This document shows, in pieces, positions 15,469 to 22,980 of a stretch of DNA of 34,731 bases. The position numbers were made by a program, and so were the translations under genes. The notes below the pieces were generated by a model. The model was not told the origin of the DNA. It saw nothing but the letters and a program-made list of their open reading frames with translations, and did not search any database. The stretch's first letter is position 1, and each line of letters starts with the position of its first letter. This DNA is from Saprospiraceae bacterium (GTDB lineage Bacteria > Bacteroidota > Bacteroidia > Chitinophagales > JAHQVX01), in contig JAHQVX010000099.1 in assembly GCA_019634125.1 (NCBI GenBank), forward strand, positions 1 to 34,731, written 5' to 3'.

Positions 15469-16068
15469 TTACAACTTAATTTTTTCAATGATTTGATCAT
15501 AGACCGCCTGAACAGATTCCTCAATGGTTTTGCCATCGGTTTTCACTTCTACATCTGGTTGTTCAGGGGCTTCAAATGGCGCATCAATTCCGGTAAAATT
15601 CTTGATTTCTCCAGCTCTTGCTTTCTTGTACAAGCCTTTCACATCTCGTTGTTCGCAGATTTCAAGTGGTGTATTCACAAAGATTTCGATAAAGTCTTCA
15701 CTACCGATAATGTCTTTAGCCATGGCACGAATAGATTTTGTTGGACTAACGAAACTGTTCAGTGTAATTACACCAGCATGAACAAACAACTTGGAAACTT
15801 CTGAGATACGGCGGATATTTTCAATGCGGTCTTCCTCTGTAAAGGAAAGGTTATTATTGATTCCGCTTCGAATATTATCGCCATCAAGAATTTGGATAAA
15901 AAATCCACCTTCAAAGAGTTTCTTCTCTAAGCCGGTGGCGATGGTACTTTTGCCAGAACCCGACAAGCCAGTAAACCAAAGGGTTTTCGCCTTTTGATTT
16001 AACCTTGCTTCTTTGGTTTCTCGAGCAAGCATTTTCTCGAAGATCGGATGGATATTGGTTGCGCTCAT
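15469..16068 (-). CDS. cysC: Adenylyl-sulfate kinase
   Basis: A 199-aa P-loop kinase: GLSGSGKST (residues 34-42), LDGDNIRSGINNNLSFTEED, and FVNTPLEICEQRDVKGLYKKAR, all diagnostic of APS kinase. It makes PAPS, the donor for sulfotransferases and for reductive assimilation. It is the first gene of the operon, with its own -7 box 11 nt upstream. No PAPS reductase, sulfite reductase or sulfotransferase is in the window, so the fate of PAPS cannot be read here. Confidence 0.96.
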   Translation of the reverse strand: MSATNIHPIFEKMLARETKEARLNQKAKTLWFTGLSGSGKSTIATGLEKKLFEGGFFIQILDGDNIRSGINNNLSFTEEDRIENIRRISEVSKLFVHAGVITLNSFVSPTKSIRAMAKDIIGSEDFIEIFVNTPLEICEQRDVKGLYKKARAGEIKNFTGIDAPFEAPEQPDVEVKTDGKTIEESVQAVYDQIIEKIKL

Positions 16069-16079
16069 TATTCAGGGCG

Positions 16080-16087
16080 CAAAGATA
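16080..16087 (-). promoter_or_regulatory. -7 box of the cysCDN operon
   Basis: Minus-strand TATCTTTG, an exact TAnnTTTG, 11 nt before the cysC ATG and within the 48-bp gap after arsM. It indicates independent transcription of cysCDN, although read-through from the arsenosugar operon is possible because no terminator is seen in the gap. Confidence 0.6.
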
Positions 16088-16116
16088 GTTATTTTACTCC
16101 TACTAAGTTAGTGGTG

Positions 16117-17085
16117 TTAACAACAACCTCCACCATCATAAAAGAAGGTACTCGGAGAGACAAAAATATCGCTACGATTCAGTGTAGACAAGGCCTTAGC
16201 AGTTTTGTCGCACACAGCTAAAGGTTGGTTTGGAAGTAATAGATGCCCTTTATTATCGTCAAAATACTCATCCTGACCGAAATAGATGGCTGTTTTCCCT
16301 GTAAAAACACAAGGGCCATCTGCGGGTATTGGATCTTTGATCGCGCAAACCTCAACACTTTCTATGTATATATTCTCGGTGGTTTTGTAGCTGGCTGAAT
16401 CTAAGATTCGATATGGTCGTTTGGCTCGGATCTCTATGGTGCCAAACCCTACATTGGTTAGCATGTTGATGTACTCCCATAAAGGTAAAGCACCACTTAG
16501 GCACAATGCTCGTAATCGTTCATCATTTTGGAGTGCCTCGGGCATAGCTTGTTCACAGATCGGATCAGAGAGTACTAATCGCCCATGCGGTTTTAAAACT
16601 CGATACATCTCCCGAAGGGCTTGTTGAAGATCGTCGAGTTTAAAAATATTGAACAAGCAGTTTTGGGCGGCTACATCGATACTTTCATCTTGAATCGGCA
16701 GTGCTAACGCACTGCCTTTCCGCAACGAAACAAAGTCGCGGCTAAACCACGCATTCTCTGCCTCGGCTGCTTCAAAATTAGTGGCGCAAGCCGCTAGCAT
16801 TTCATCAACTACATCAATGCCAATGACCCCAGCTTTTTGTCGAGAGAAGTACGCAAACTGAAGTAATTCCATACCTCCGCCCACGCCTACATAAAGGATG
16901 GTGGGATCATTCACCAAATCGCGTGGATGCACAGTACTTCCACAGCCGTAGTTCATCTCCAGCATCTTTTTCGGTATACTCAATTGTGGGAAAGCCCAAA
17001 TTGGAGTTGTAGTACAACATAAGCCCACATCAGGACTTAAGGCTGCTTGTTTATAAACATCTTCTGTGGTTTCTAGGTATGACAT
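16117..17085 (-). CDS. arsM: Arsenosugar biosynthesis arsenite methyltransferase ArsM-like
   Basis: A 322-aa SAM-dependent methyltransferase. The N-terminal LCCTTTP (Cys23-Cys24) is typical of the arsenosugar-type ArsM group. The SAM site is ILYVGVGGGMELLQF, followed by GVIGIDVVDEML and VAAQNCLFNIFKLDD; the C-terminus ends with a Cys-rich GGGCC. ArsM methylates arsenite to methylated and dimethylated arsenic, the first step towards arsenosugars. It starts 4 nt after the glycosyltransferase gene and is the last gene of the minus-strand cluster. Identity is strong from the context of ArsS and the paired glycosyltransferases. Confidence 0.9.
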   Translation of the reverse strand: MSYLETTEDVYKQAALSPDVGLCCTTTPIWAFPQLSIPKKMLEMNYGCGSTVHPRDLVNDPTILYVGVGGGMELLQFAYFSRQKAGVIGIDVVDEMLAACATNFEAAEAENAWFSRDFVSLRKGSALALPIQDESIDVAAQNCLFNIFKLDDLQQALREMYRVLKPHGRLVLSDPICEQAMPEALQNDERLRALCLSGALPLWEYINMLTNVGFGTIEIRAKRPYRILDSASYKTTENIYIESVEVCAIKDPIPADGPCVFTGKTAIYFGQDEYFDDNKGHLLLPNQPLAVCDKTAKALSTLNRSDIFVSPSTFFYDGGGCC

Positions 17086-17089
17086 AGGC

Positions 17090-17764
17090 TTATTTTATCC
17101 AATATTTTGCAAACTTGAGTAGTCGGTCTTGATGGATGCCTCGGAAGAAGCCAAACATGACCAATGCATATATGAATTGAGTTTTGAAATTTCCGTTCTT
17201 TTGGTAGGTTCTGTCGCTGACTAAAACATCTTTCTGAATGACTTTATAATTGGCCACTTGTTGAGCCCGTTGAATGAAATCATACTCTTCCATGAGTTTC
17301 AAGGAGGAATCGTAGCCATTCAGCTGGTTGAAAAGGAGTTTACTAACCCAAAGAGTTTGTCCACCTCCACGAAACATCAGCCCTTTGAAGCGGCTGAAAT
17401 AAGAATTGATTTTTAGGAATCGGCTATTGGTATTGAAGCGGGAACGAAAACACCCGAAGGGTGTTTTCGGGCCGAACACCGCTAAAATATCTTCACCATA
17501 GCTGACAGGCGGCAAGGTATCTGCATGTACAAAATACAAGATGTCTCCCACTGCTGCCGCAGCACCTTCATTCATTTGCTTGGCTCGACTGCGTGGGGCA
17601 TCAATGACTTTACAATTAAAGGCTTGGGCAACGGCTATGCTCTCATCCGTACTCCCGCCATCCACAACAATACACTCAAAAAACTTCCCAGCTTGCAGAT
17701 GAGGAATTAAGCGGCGCAGATGCTCTGCCTCGTTCACCACAGGTATGATTACACTAATCTTCAT
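17090..17764 (-). CDS. Arsenosugar-cluster glycosyltransferase, family 2 type (TIGR04283-like)
   Basis: A 224-aa GT-A glycosyltransferase with ISVIIPVVNEAEHLRRLI, VVDGGSTDESIAVA, APRSRAKQMNEGAAAA and YFVHADTLPP (metal-binding HAD instead of DxD), then FRGGGQTLWV. This form is known from clusters with ArsS and a cofC-like partner. It probably transfers or processes a sugar on the arsenic-containing ribose product; the exact step is not proven. It overlaps the upstream partner gene by 11 nt. Its coding sequence contains an 11-bp perfect hairpin at 17445-17469. Confidence 0.88.
   Translation of the reverse strand: MKISVIIPVVNEAEHLRRLIPHLQAGKFFECIVVDGGSTDESIAVAQAFNCKVIDAPRSRAKQMNEGAAAAVGDILYFVHADTLPPVSYGEDILAVFGPKTPFGCFRSRFNTNSRFLKINSYFSRFKGLMFRGGGQTLWVSKLLFNQLNGYDSSLKLMEEYDFIQRAQQVANYKVIQKDVLVSDRTYQKNGNFKTQFIYALVMFGFFRGIHQDRLLKFAKYWIK
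17445..17469. repeat. Perfect inverted repeat in glycosyltransferase gene, 11-bp arms
   Basis: CGAAAACACCC and GGGTGTTTTCG are separated by GAA. Coding-strand hairpin without a long T-tract. Confidence 0.85.
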
Positions 17765-18362
17765 CGATCAAATACTCGAGGCCTGTCTGCTTTAAGTCTT
17801 CTAAATAATCAATATCAGTAAGTGCTTTCAATTGGCTCACATTTAAGTCAAGTTTGTTTGCCGCAGCTAAGGTTTCGCTTAAAAGCTGATCGCTGCTCCA
17901 ACTTTTATCCGAAAACAAATCGGCATAATATTTTTTGACACCCAGCAAATAATACCCGCCATCTGTTGCTGGCCCAACAACCATATCTGATTGTTCCAAC
18001 TTCTTGAATGCTTTTCGAATCAATGGGGTCTCTAAGCCATAACAATCACTTCCAATAATCACTACCTGGTTATATTCTGCTTCAAACACCGTTTGGAAAG
18101 CATGCATCATGCGTTCGCCCAAATCTTGCCCTTGCTGAATCATCTTGAACACATTTTGCCCACTCCATTGATCTTGAATTTCTAAGTATTCGCTGTAGAA
18201 AATATAAATATCGGTGGCTACGTGACTCACTTGATATTTGGTGTAATTGATGAGCCAATGATAGATTTCAGATGCCTTTTCATAACCAATATCTTTTGCG
18301 AGTCTGGTTTTGACTTTACCCGGTTGGTTATTCTTCACAAAGATGATTAATGCTCGATCCAT
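17754..18362 (-). CDS. Arsenosugar-cluster glycosyltransferase, CofC/MobA-like (TIGR04282-like)
   Basis: A 202-aa nucleotidyl/glycosyltransferase-like protein. Opening: LIIFVKNNQPGKVKTRLAKD with the TRL motif. Then GQDLGERMMHAF, VVIIGSDCYGLETPLI, and DMVVGPATDGGYYLLGV. These match the TIGR04282 family, which is regularly next to TIGR04283 glycosyltransferases and ArsS. Likely role: sugar transfer or activation in arsenosugar synthesis. It is 2 nt from arsS and overlaps the next gene by 11 nt. Confidence 0.88.
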   Translation of the reverse strand: MDRALIIFVKNNQPGKVKTRLAKDIGYEKASEIYHWLINYTKYQVSHVATDIYIFYSEYLEIQDQWSGQNVFKMIQQGQDLGERMMHAFQTVFEAEYNQVVIIGSDCYGLETPLIRKAFKKLEQSDMVVGPATDGGYYLLGVKKYYADLFSDKSWSSDQLLSETLAAANKLDLNVSQLKALTDIDYLEDLKQTGLEYLIDED

Positions 18363-18364
18363 AA

Positions 18365-19405
18365 TTATGCAATTTCACCGCCACAACTTGAACCTGAACC
18401 AGCTGTACAGCCAAAGCAATGCTGGTTCACTTGAATAGCCCGATGGTTAAGCGCCTGTAAATCAAACGTACTTAAGTGTTGAACTGTTGAAGCGGTTTTA
18501 AGGTCCAACATTTGATTAAAATCACAATCATAGAGATAGCCATCCCAGCCTACAGAAATGGTATTTCGACACATGAGGCCTTGAAGCGTTGCCGGATTGT
18601 ACGCGTTGACCAATTTCGTCATGTACGCCTCGTAATTCTCGCTTTTCACTAGATAATTTAAATAGCGGCTAATTGGGATATTGGTAATCGCGAAGAGGTC
18701 ATTAAATGAGATGCCATATTCTTGTTGTAGAATGGCTTTATAGTCGGCTTTAAGTTGTTCTTGTGGAGGCGGAAGGAATGCCCCAGCTGGATTATAGACT
18801 AAATGAAGTTCCAGGCCCGACCCTTCCATTCCGTAACCTACTTTGTTTAGTAGCTTCAATGCCTCAATCGATTTTTTAAATACGCCATCTCCGCGTTGTT
18901 TATCTGTTCTACTTTCGGCATAGAAAGGCAAAGAAGAAACCACTTGACAGTTATGTTGTTTATAGAAATCGGGTAAGTCGTTATACTTCTTATTGGCTAG
19001 GATAATGGTGAGGTTACAGCGAACAATAATTTGCTTTCGGAGTTGGCTAAGCGCCTCCACAAACGGTCGAAAATGAGGGTTCATTTCTGGTGCTCCACCA
19101 GTGAGGTCGACTGTGGAAATGCTCGGTGTATTTTTTATGGCTTGGATGCATAATTCCATGGTTTCCCAAGTCATAATTTCCTTCCGATCTGGTCCAGCAT
19201 CTACGTGGCAATGTGCGCAGACTTGGTTACACATTTTTCCGAGGTTGACTTGGAAAACTTGGAGTTGTTGGGGCTTAAGCGGCCACTCTGTGGCCGCTTG
19301 CAATCGCTCGGTAAAACGAGGGAATCGTTCATCTTCCGCAAAAAACCGGAGTTGATTCTCGGGCTGGGCCAAGCTATGCCCTGAAGCAAGTAACGACTTA
19401 TGCAT
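18365..19405 (-). CDS. arsS: Arsenosugar biosynthesis radical SAM protein
   Basis: A 346-aa radical SAM enzyme. The [4Fe-4S] motif is CNQVCAHC (Cys59, Cys63, Cys66), followed by VDLTGGAPEMNPHFRPFVEA. The C-terminal DUF3641 part has LHLVYNPAGAFLPPPQ, then GLMCRNTISVGWDGYLYDCDFNQML and a Cys-rich tail CFGCTAGSGSSCGGE. ArsS adds a 5'-deoxyadenosyl group to dimethylarsenite, giving the ribose of arsenosugars. Some family members use selenocysteine near the C-terminus; here all positions are Cys codons. It shares one base with the peroxidase gene end, so the genes are coupled. A 10-bp perfect inverted repeat lies at 19277-19299. Confidence 0.94.
   Translation of the reverse strand: MHKSLLASGHSLAQPENQLRFFAEDERFPRFTERLQAATEWPLKPQQLQVFQVNLGKMCNQVCAHCHVDAGPDRKEIMTWETMELCIQAIKNTPSISTVDLTGGAPEMNPHFRPFVEALSQLRKQIIVRCNLTIILANKKYNDLPDFYKQHNCQVVSSLPFYAESRTDKQRGDGVFKKSIEALKLLNKVGYGMEGSGLELHLVYNPAGAFLPPPQEQLKADYKAILQQEYGISFNDLFAITNIPISRYLNYLVKSENYEAYMTKLVNAYNPATLQGLMCRNTISVGWDGYLYDCDFNQMLDLKTASTVQHLSTFDLQALNHRAIQVNQHCFGCTAGSGSSCGGEIA
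19277..19299. repeat. Perfect inverted repeat in arsS, 10-bp arms
   Basis: AAGCGGCCAC and GTGGCCGCTT are separated by TCT, within the N-terminal coding region upstream of the [4Fe-4S] motif. Confidence 0.85.
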
Positions 19406-19737
19406 TACATCGAAATTTTCTCCACCTTATTCATCATTTGAACACCATGGACTAAAGCCGCTCCCCCTTTAATGGCCGCAGCTACATGAACAGCTTCCAT
19501 CATCTGCGTTTCCGAATACCCTTTTTCATAGGCCGTGCTCGAGTACGCGTCAATACAATACGGACATTGAACAGCATGCGAAACCGCTAAGGCAATCAAG
19601 CTCTTTTCTTTTGCAGTTAATGCGGAATCCTTAAACACTTCGCCATACCAATCGAAGAATTTATCGCCCATTTCTTTTTGGTAAGTACTGATTTCGCCGA
19701 ATCGGTGTAGGTCCTTTGAATTGTAGTAGTCTGACAT
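19405..19737 (-). CDS. Arsenosugar biosynthesis-associated peroxidase-like protein
   Basis: A 110-aa protein of the carboxymuconolactone decarboxylase/AhpD family with the redox CxxC in HAVQCPYCIDAYSS (Cys58, Cys61) and a helix VHVAAAIKGGAALVHGVQMM. Matches the TIGR04169-like group linked to ArsS. It may remove peroxide or handle thiol redox for the arsenic reactions; the precise role is unproven. Position at the head of the arsS-glycosyltransferase-arsM run supports an operon. Confidence 0.88.
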   Translation of the reverse strand: MSDYYNSKDLHRFGEISTYQKEMGDKFFDWYGEVFKDSALTAKEKSLIALAVSHAVQCPYCIDAYSSTAYEKGYSETQMMEAVHVAAAIKGGAALVHGVQMMNKVEKISM

Positions 19738-19777
19738 AAGTCTATTTGAATGATGAAACTAATGAATATAAAATGCC

Positions 19778-20587
19778 TTATTCGATGTAATTATCTAAAT
19801 CTAGGTTCCAATTGTAGGCCTTAAACTTAATTTTTGGTCGTTGACCCGATGGCACGATGCCTTGATCCTGTAGAATGTGCCGGATACCTTTCTTCCCACC
19901 AAAGTCGGCCCGAAACCAGCTCATAAGTGCAGGAACATGAACGATATTATTTCCCGCATCGTAGTCTACTTCTTGGCTTAAATAGCTTTCTGCGGCGAGT
20001 TGCAGTTGCTCATTCAATGCTTCCGATTCGTAGAAAGCGATGGCGGGGCAGCTTGCTGCCCCGCAATTCAAGGCAAAGTGAATACGCCAATCTACAGTTT
20101 CTACGCGTAATGCTTTTTCGAATTTCGATGGAAACATCTTGCCCAAATACCCTAAAGAATACTTACTTCTAGAATTACGCATCATGCCGTGTTCAATATC
20201 ATCTAAACTCATTTGTACGCCAGCAACATCAATCTGCTTTTTCGAAAAGAATTTAGCGCGCCTTTCATATAACTCAGGATTTTCCTTCAATAAGATCTGC
20301 ACATAACTGTTGTATACATTGAGCCAAAAGGTCAGCCGATCTGTTTCATCCTTTAAAGCTTGTATCAACTCCATGCGATCTAGTTGGGCAATTTGTTCAA
20401 CAAGCGCTTGAGTTGACGTCTCAGATTTTACAGCCAGTAATAAATCTTGCGATAAGAATACAGGTGATTCAGAAGTGCTATTCATAGCGGAATGTGGTGC
20501 AGACGGCGGCTGACAAGAACTAACCAATAAAGGAATCCAAATCATCCAGCCTATCAATAAGATAGATCGAACTGTGGGGTTTACCAT
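19778..20587 (-). CDS. DUF547 domain lipoprotein
   Basis: A 269-aa protein with a hydrophobic signal (SILLIGWMIWIPLLVSSC) and a lipobox-like VSSC (Cys25). The DUF547 domain follows: RLTFWLNVYNSYVQILL, VAGVQMSLDDIEHGMMR, WRIHFALNCGAASCPAIAFY, including the conserved NC/SCP stretch with Cys. DUF547 is of unknown function, with a papain/transglutaminase-like core proposed for related proteins. It precedes the arsenosugar genes by 40 nt on the same strand and may belong to them. It carries a 10-bp GC-rich inverted repeat at 20043-20064. Confidence 0.85.
   Translation of the reverse strand: MVNPTVRSILLIGWMIWIPLLVSSCQPPSAPHSAMNSTSESPVFLSQDLLLAVKSETSTQALVEQIAQLDRMELIQALKDETDRLTFWLNVYNSYVQILLKENPELYERRAKFFSKKQIDVAGVQMSLDDIEHGMMRNSRSKYSLGYLGKMFPSKFEKALRVETVDWRIHFALNCGAASCPAIAFYESEALNEQLQLAAESYLSQEVDYDAGNNIVHVPALMSWFRADFGGKKGIRHILQDQGIVPSGQRPKIKFKAYNWNLDLDNYIE
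20043..20064. repeat. Perfect inverted repeat in DUF547 gene, 10-bp arms
   Basis: GCGGGGCAGC and GCTGCCCCGC are separated by TT; it covers the codons of the NCGAASCP motif. Confidence 0.85.
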
Positions 20588-20661
20588 AAACTAAATGTTG
20601 CGTGCTTTAGCGGATAGAAAGTCGTAAAAACAGGAAAAACTTACGCTTAAGGAAGAAAAAG

Positions 20662-21846
20662 TTAGGCTTCAAGTTGTTTATAAGCCATCCAAGCCATCAT
20701 GCCGGCCCCTACTTTTAACGCCTCTTGATCGATGTCGAATGTTGAGGTATGAACCGGAGAGGTGATGCCTTTAGCAGGGTTTCCTGTACCTAACCGAAAA
20801 AAGCAACCAGGCACTTGGTGGGAATAAAAGGAAAAGTCTTCCGCTGTCATGCGAATAGGCAGATCTACCACATTCTCTTCTCCGAGATATTCTTGTGCCC
20901 AAGCTTTTGCTTTGGAAGTGAGTGCAGCGTCGTTTACCAAACAAGGATAGCCTTTTCGAACATCCATATCAATTTCACAGTCATGCTGTTGAGCGATTTC
21001 TGCTGCTTTAGTGCGGAGAATATCATGAATTCGAGCGCGCCAGTCTTCGTCCATGGTTCGAAGTGTTCCTTCGATATGTACTTTGTCGGGGATGACATTG
21101 GTTGCTCCATTAGCCATCACTTTTCCAAAGGCTAATACGGTGGGAATAGACGCTGGCTGCGCACTGTTTACAGCAGCGCGTAACGCAGGCAGTAGCGCAT
21201 TCATTACAATAATGGGATCGATCAGGTCTTCTGGCAAGGCGGCATGGCCGCCTTGGCCTGTGATGGTTACGAACAACTCATCGGCACTGGCCATGTACAA
21301 ACCCGGCTTCAACCCAATTTTTCCCACTTCTAATGGTGGATGCACATGCTGCCCTATAATAGTTTCAACCCTTGGTTGTTCGAGCACACCTGCTTTGATC
21401 ATCAATGAAGCTCCACCTGGCAAACGCTCTTCGCCAGGCTGAAAAATCAGCTTAATAGTGCCACTAAATTGATCACGAAGTCGATGCAGAATTCCTGCAG
21501 CACCTAGCAAACAAGTTGTATGTACATCATGGCCACAAGCATGCATAATGCCTGGATGTTTCGACACATAATCGACCTGATTCGTTTCTTGAATAGGTAA
21601 GGCATCAATATCGGCCCGAAGAGCAATGGTTTTTCGCTCTGGCTGCTGGCCTTTGATATAGGCAACTAAGCCTGTTTCCGTGAAATGATCTTCGTAGGAA
21701 ATGCCTAATTCATCTAACTGCCGTTTGATATAGGCTGTTGTTTCAAACTCCTGGAAAGACAATTCGGGATGTGCATGGATATGCCCCCGAATATCAAGCA
21801 ACTTTGGGAAGAGCTCGGCAACAGCAGCTTGAATTTGGGCTTTCAT
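20662..21846 (-). CDS. M20 family metallopeptidase/amidohydrolase
   Basis: A 394-aa enzyme (start MKAQIQ at 21846) of the M20D aminoacylase/IAA-amino-acid hydrolase group: HAHPELSFQEFET, ALRADIDALPIQETN, the metal motif HACGHDVHTTCLLGAAGIL, FQPGEERLPGGASLMI, and MTAEDFSFYSHQVPGCFFRLG. It hydrolyses N-acyl amino acids or short peptides with two zinc or manganese ions; the substrate is unclear. A longer reading frame exists upstream (21885) but overlaps the SPOR gene. The chosen ATG is 1 nt after the SPOR stop, suggesting coupling. An inverted repeat with 9-bp arms lies at 21235-21255. Confidence 0.93.
   Translation of the reverse strand: MKAQIQAAVAELFPKLLDIRGHIHAHPELSFQEFETTAYIKRQLDELGISYEDHFTETGLVAYIKGQQPERKTIALRADIDALPIQETNQVDYVSKHPGIMHACGHDVHTTCLLGAAGILHRLRDQFSGTIKLIFQPGEERLPGGASLMIKAGVLEQPRVETIIGQHVHPPLEVGKIGLKPGLYMASADELFVTITGQGGHAALPEDLIDPIIVMNALLPALRAAVNSAQPASIPTVLAFGKVMANGATNVIPDKVHIEGTLRTMDEDWRARIHDILRTKAAEIAQQHDCEIDMDVRKGYPCLVNDAALTSKAKAWAQEYLGEENVVDLPIRMTAEDFSFYSHQVPGCFFRLGTGNPAKGITSPVHTSTFDIDQEALKVGAGMMAWMAYKQLEA
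21235..21255. repeat. Perfect inverted repeat in M20 peptidase gene, 9-bp arms
   Basis: CAAGGCGGC and GCCGCCTTG are separated by ATG. Confidence 0.75.
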
Positions 21847-21847
21847 A

Positions 21848-22225
21848 TTAGTTTTCAATCGGCTCCGGTGGAAGGAGGAAAGCACTTGGGAAATGGCGAC
21901 GAATTTGAATTAACGCATCTTCCGCTTCGGCCTTCGTATTGAATCGCCCTGCTTTAACCTGGAACTTGATACCATCATGCGTTAAGAAAGTCTGGTATGG
22001 GAATTTTTGTCGGAAGCTACTTTGCGTTCCGTATGCTTTATTTCGGTCGTAAGTGTCAATCAATTTCACGCGGTAAATCTCTTGAATCAATTCTTGCTGA
22101 AAAGTGACATCGTAACGTTGCATATATACATCGATACGTGGATCTTGAATGATTTCAATATTATTCTGTGCAGAAGCCGCGTAAGCACAAAGTAAAAATC
22201 CGAATACGGTAAGCCACTTTTTCAT
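21848..22225 (-). CDS. SPOR-domain-like exported protein
   Basis: A 125-aa protein with a cleavable signal peptide (KKWLTVFGFLLCAYAASAQ). The rest has a SPOR-like fold: KFQVKAGRFNTKAEAEDALIQI followed by RRHFPSAFLLP, as in many Bacteroidota SPOR proteins. SPOR domains bind denuded peptidoglycan glycan strands. It starts 2 nt after the deoC stop and ends 1 nt before the M20 gene, so all three are likely one operon, though their functions have no obvious link. Confidence 0.78.
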   Translation of the reverse strand: MKKWLTVFGFLLCAYAASAQNNIEIIQDPRIDVYMQRYDVTFQQELIQEIYRVKLIDTYDRNKAYGTQSSFRQKFPYQTFLTHDGIKFQVKAGRFNTKAEAEDALIQIRRHFPSAFLLPPEPIEN

Positions 22226-22227
22226 GT

Positions 22228-22872
22228 CTATCTTATTAGTTGCAAGCTGGAAGAGCAACCGAGGCGGGAAGCTCCTGCCTCAATAAACGCTTCTGCTTGC
22301 GCTTTTGTTTTAATACCTCCCGAGGCTTTGATTTGGATATGCTCGGGCAATACTTGTCTCATTAATTGTACATCTTCCAAAACTGCGCCAGAATGGCTAA
22401 ATCCGGTAGATGTTTTCACGAAGTCGACCTCAATTTCCGCACAAAGTTCGCAAATGGATTTGATTTCGTTTTGGTTGAGTAAGGCGGTTTCAATAATCAC
22501 TTTTAGGACTACATCTTCTGCTTTACAGATGGCAAAAATAGCTTGAATATCGTTGCGAACGACATCAATTGCTCCACTTTTAAATGCGGAGATGTTCATA
22601 ACCATATCCATTTCGTGGGCTCCATCTTCGATGGCGCTAAAGGCTTCCACCATTTTTGCAGTGGAGAGGTTATAGCCGAGGGGGAAGCCAATGACTGTAG
22701 CTACTTTGACGCCACTACATTTCACCTGTTCTGCGGCTTGAGCTACGAAGTTGGGCGGCACACACACGGCTGCAAAGCCGTGGGTGATGGCTTCTCTGCA
22801 GAGCTGGGCGATATCCGCTTCGGAACAGTCTGGCTTTAAAAGCGTGTGATCAATGTAGGCAGCGAGATTCAT
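22228..22872 (-). CDS. deoC: Deoxyribose-phosphate aldolase
   Basis: A 214-aa class I aldolase: IDHTLLKPDCSEADI, AAVCVPPNFV, VATVIGFPLGYN, EMDMVMNISAFKSG, VIIETALL, and the Schiff-base Lys in VDFVKTSTGFS. It splits 2-deoxyribose-5-phosphate into glyceraldehyde-3-phosphate and acetaldehyde during nucleoside breakdown. I chose ATG 22872 because the next 42 nt upstream run into the promoter. A -7-like box lies 5 nt before it. The 7-bp inverted repeat at 22765-22782 (CACGGCT, GCAA, AGCCGTG) is inside the gene. Confidence 0.94.
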   Translation of the reverse strand: MNLAAYIDHTLLKPDCSEADIAQLCREAITHGFAAVCVPPNFVAQAAEQVKCSGVKVATVIGFPLGYNLSTAKMVEAFSAIEDGAHEMDMVMNISAFKSGAIDVVRNDIQAIFAICKAEDVVLKVIIETALLNQNEIKSICELCAEIEVDFVKTSTGFSHSGAVLEDVQLMRQVLPEHIQIKASGGIKTKAQAEAFIEAGASRLGCSSSLQLIR

Positions 22873-22877
22873 GATTG

Positions 22878-22885
22878 TAAAAGTA
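22878..22885 (-). promoter_or_regulatory. -7-like box of deoC
   Basis: Minus-strand TACTTTTA matches TAnnTTTG in 7 of 8 positions, 5 nt before the ATG at 22872. It lies downstream of the secA terminator in the transcription direction. Confidence 0.4.
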
Positions 22886-22903
22886 GTACGGGTTGATGGA
22901 AAA

Positions 22904-22930
22904 TGAAAACCCACCGCCTACGGCGGTGGG
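22904..22930 (-). terminator. Intrinsic terminator of secA
   Basis: Minus strand: CCCACCGCC, GTA loop, GGCGGTGGG, then TTTTCA and further T. Perfect 9-bp stem 51 nt after the secA stop. It isolates the deoC operon. Confidence 0.85.
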
Positions 22931-22980
22931 AAATCCTAATTCACTAATTTACAAAGAACCAACACCAAAGGCGCCAATAT

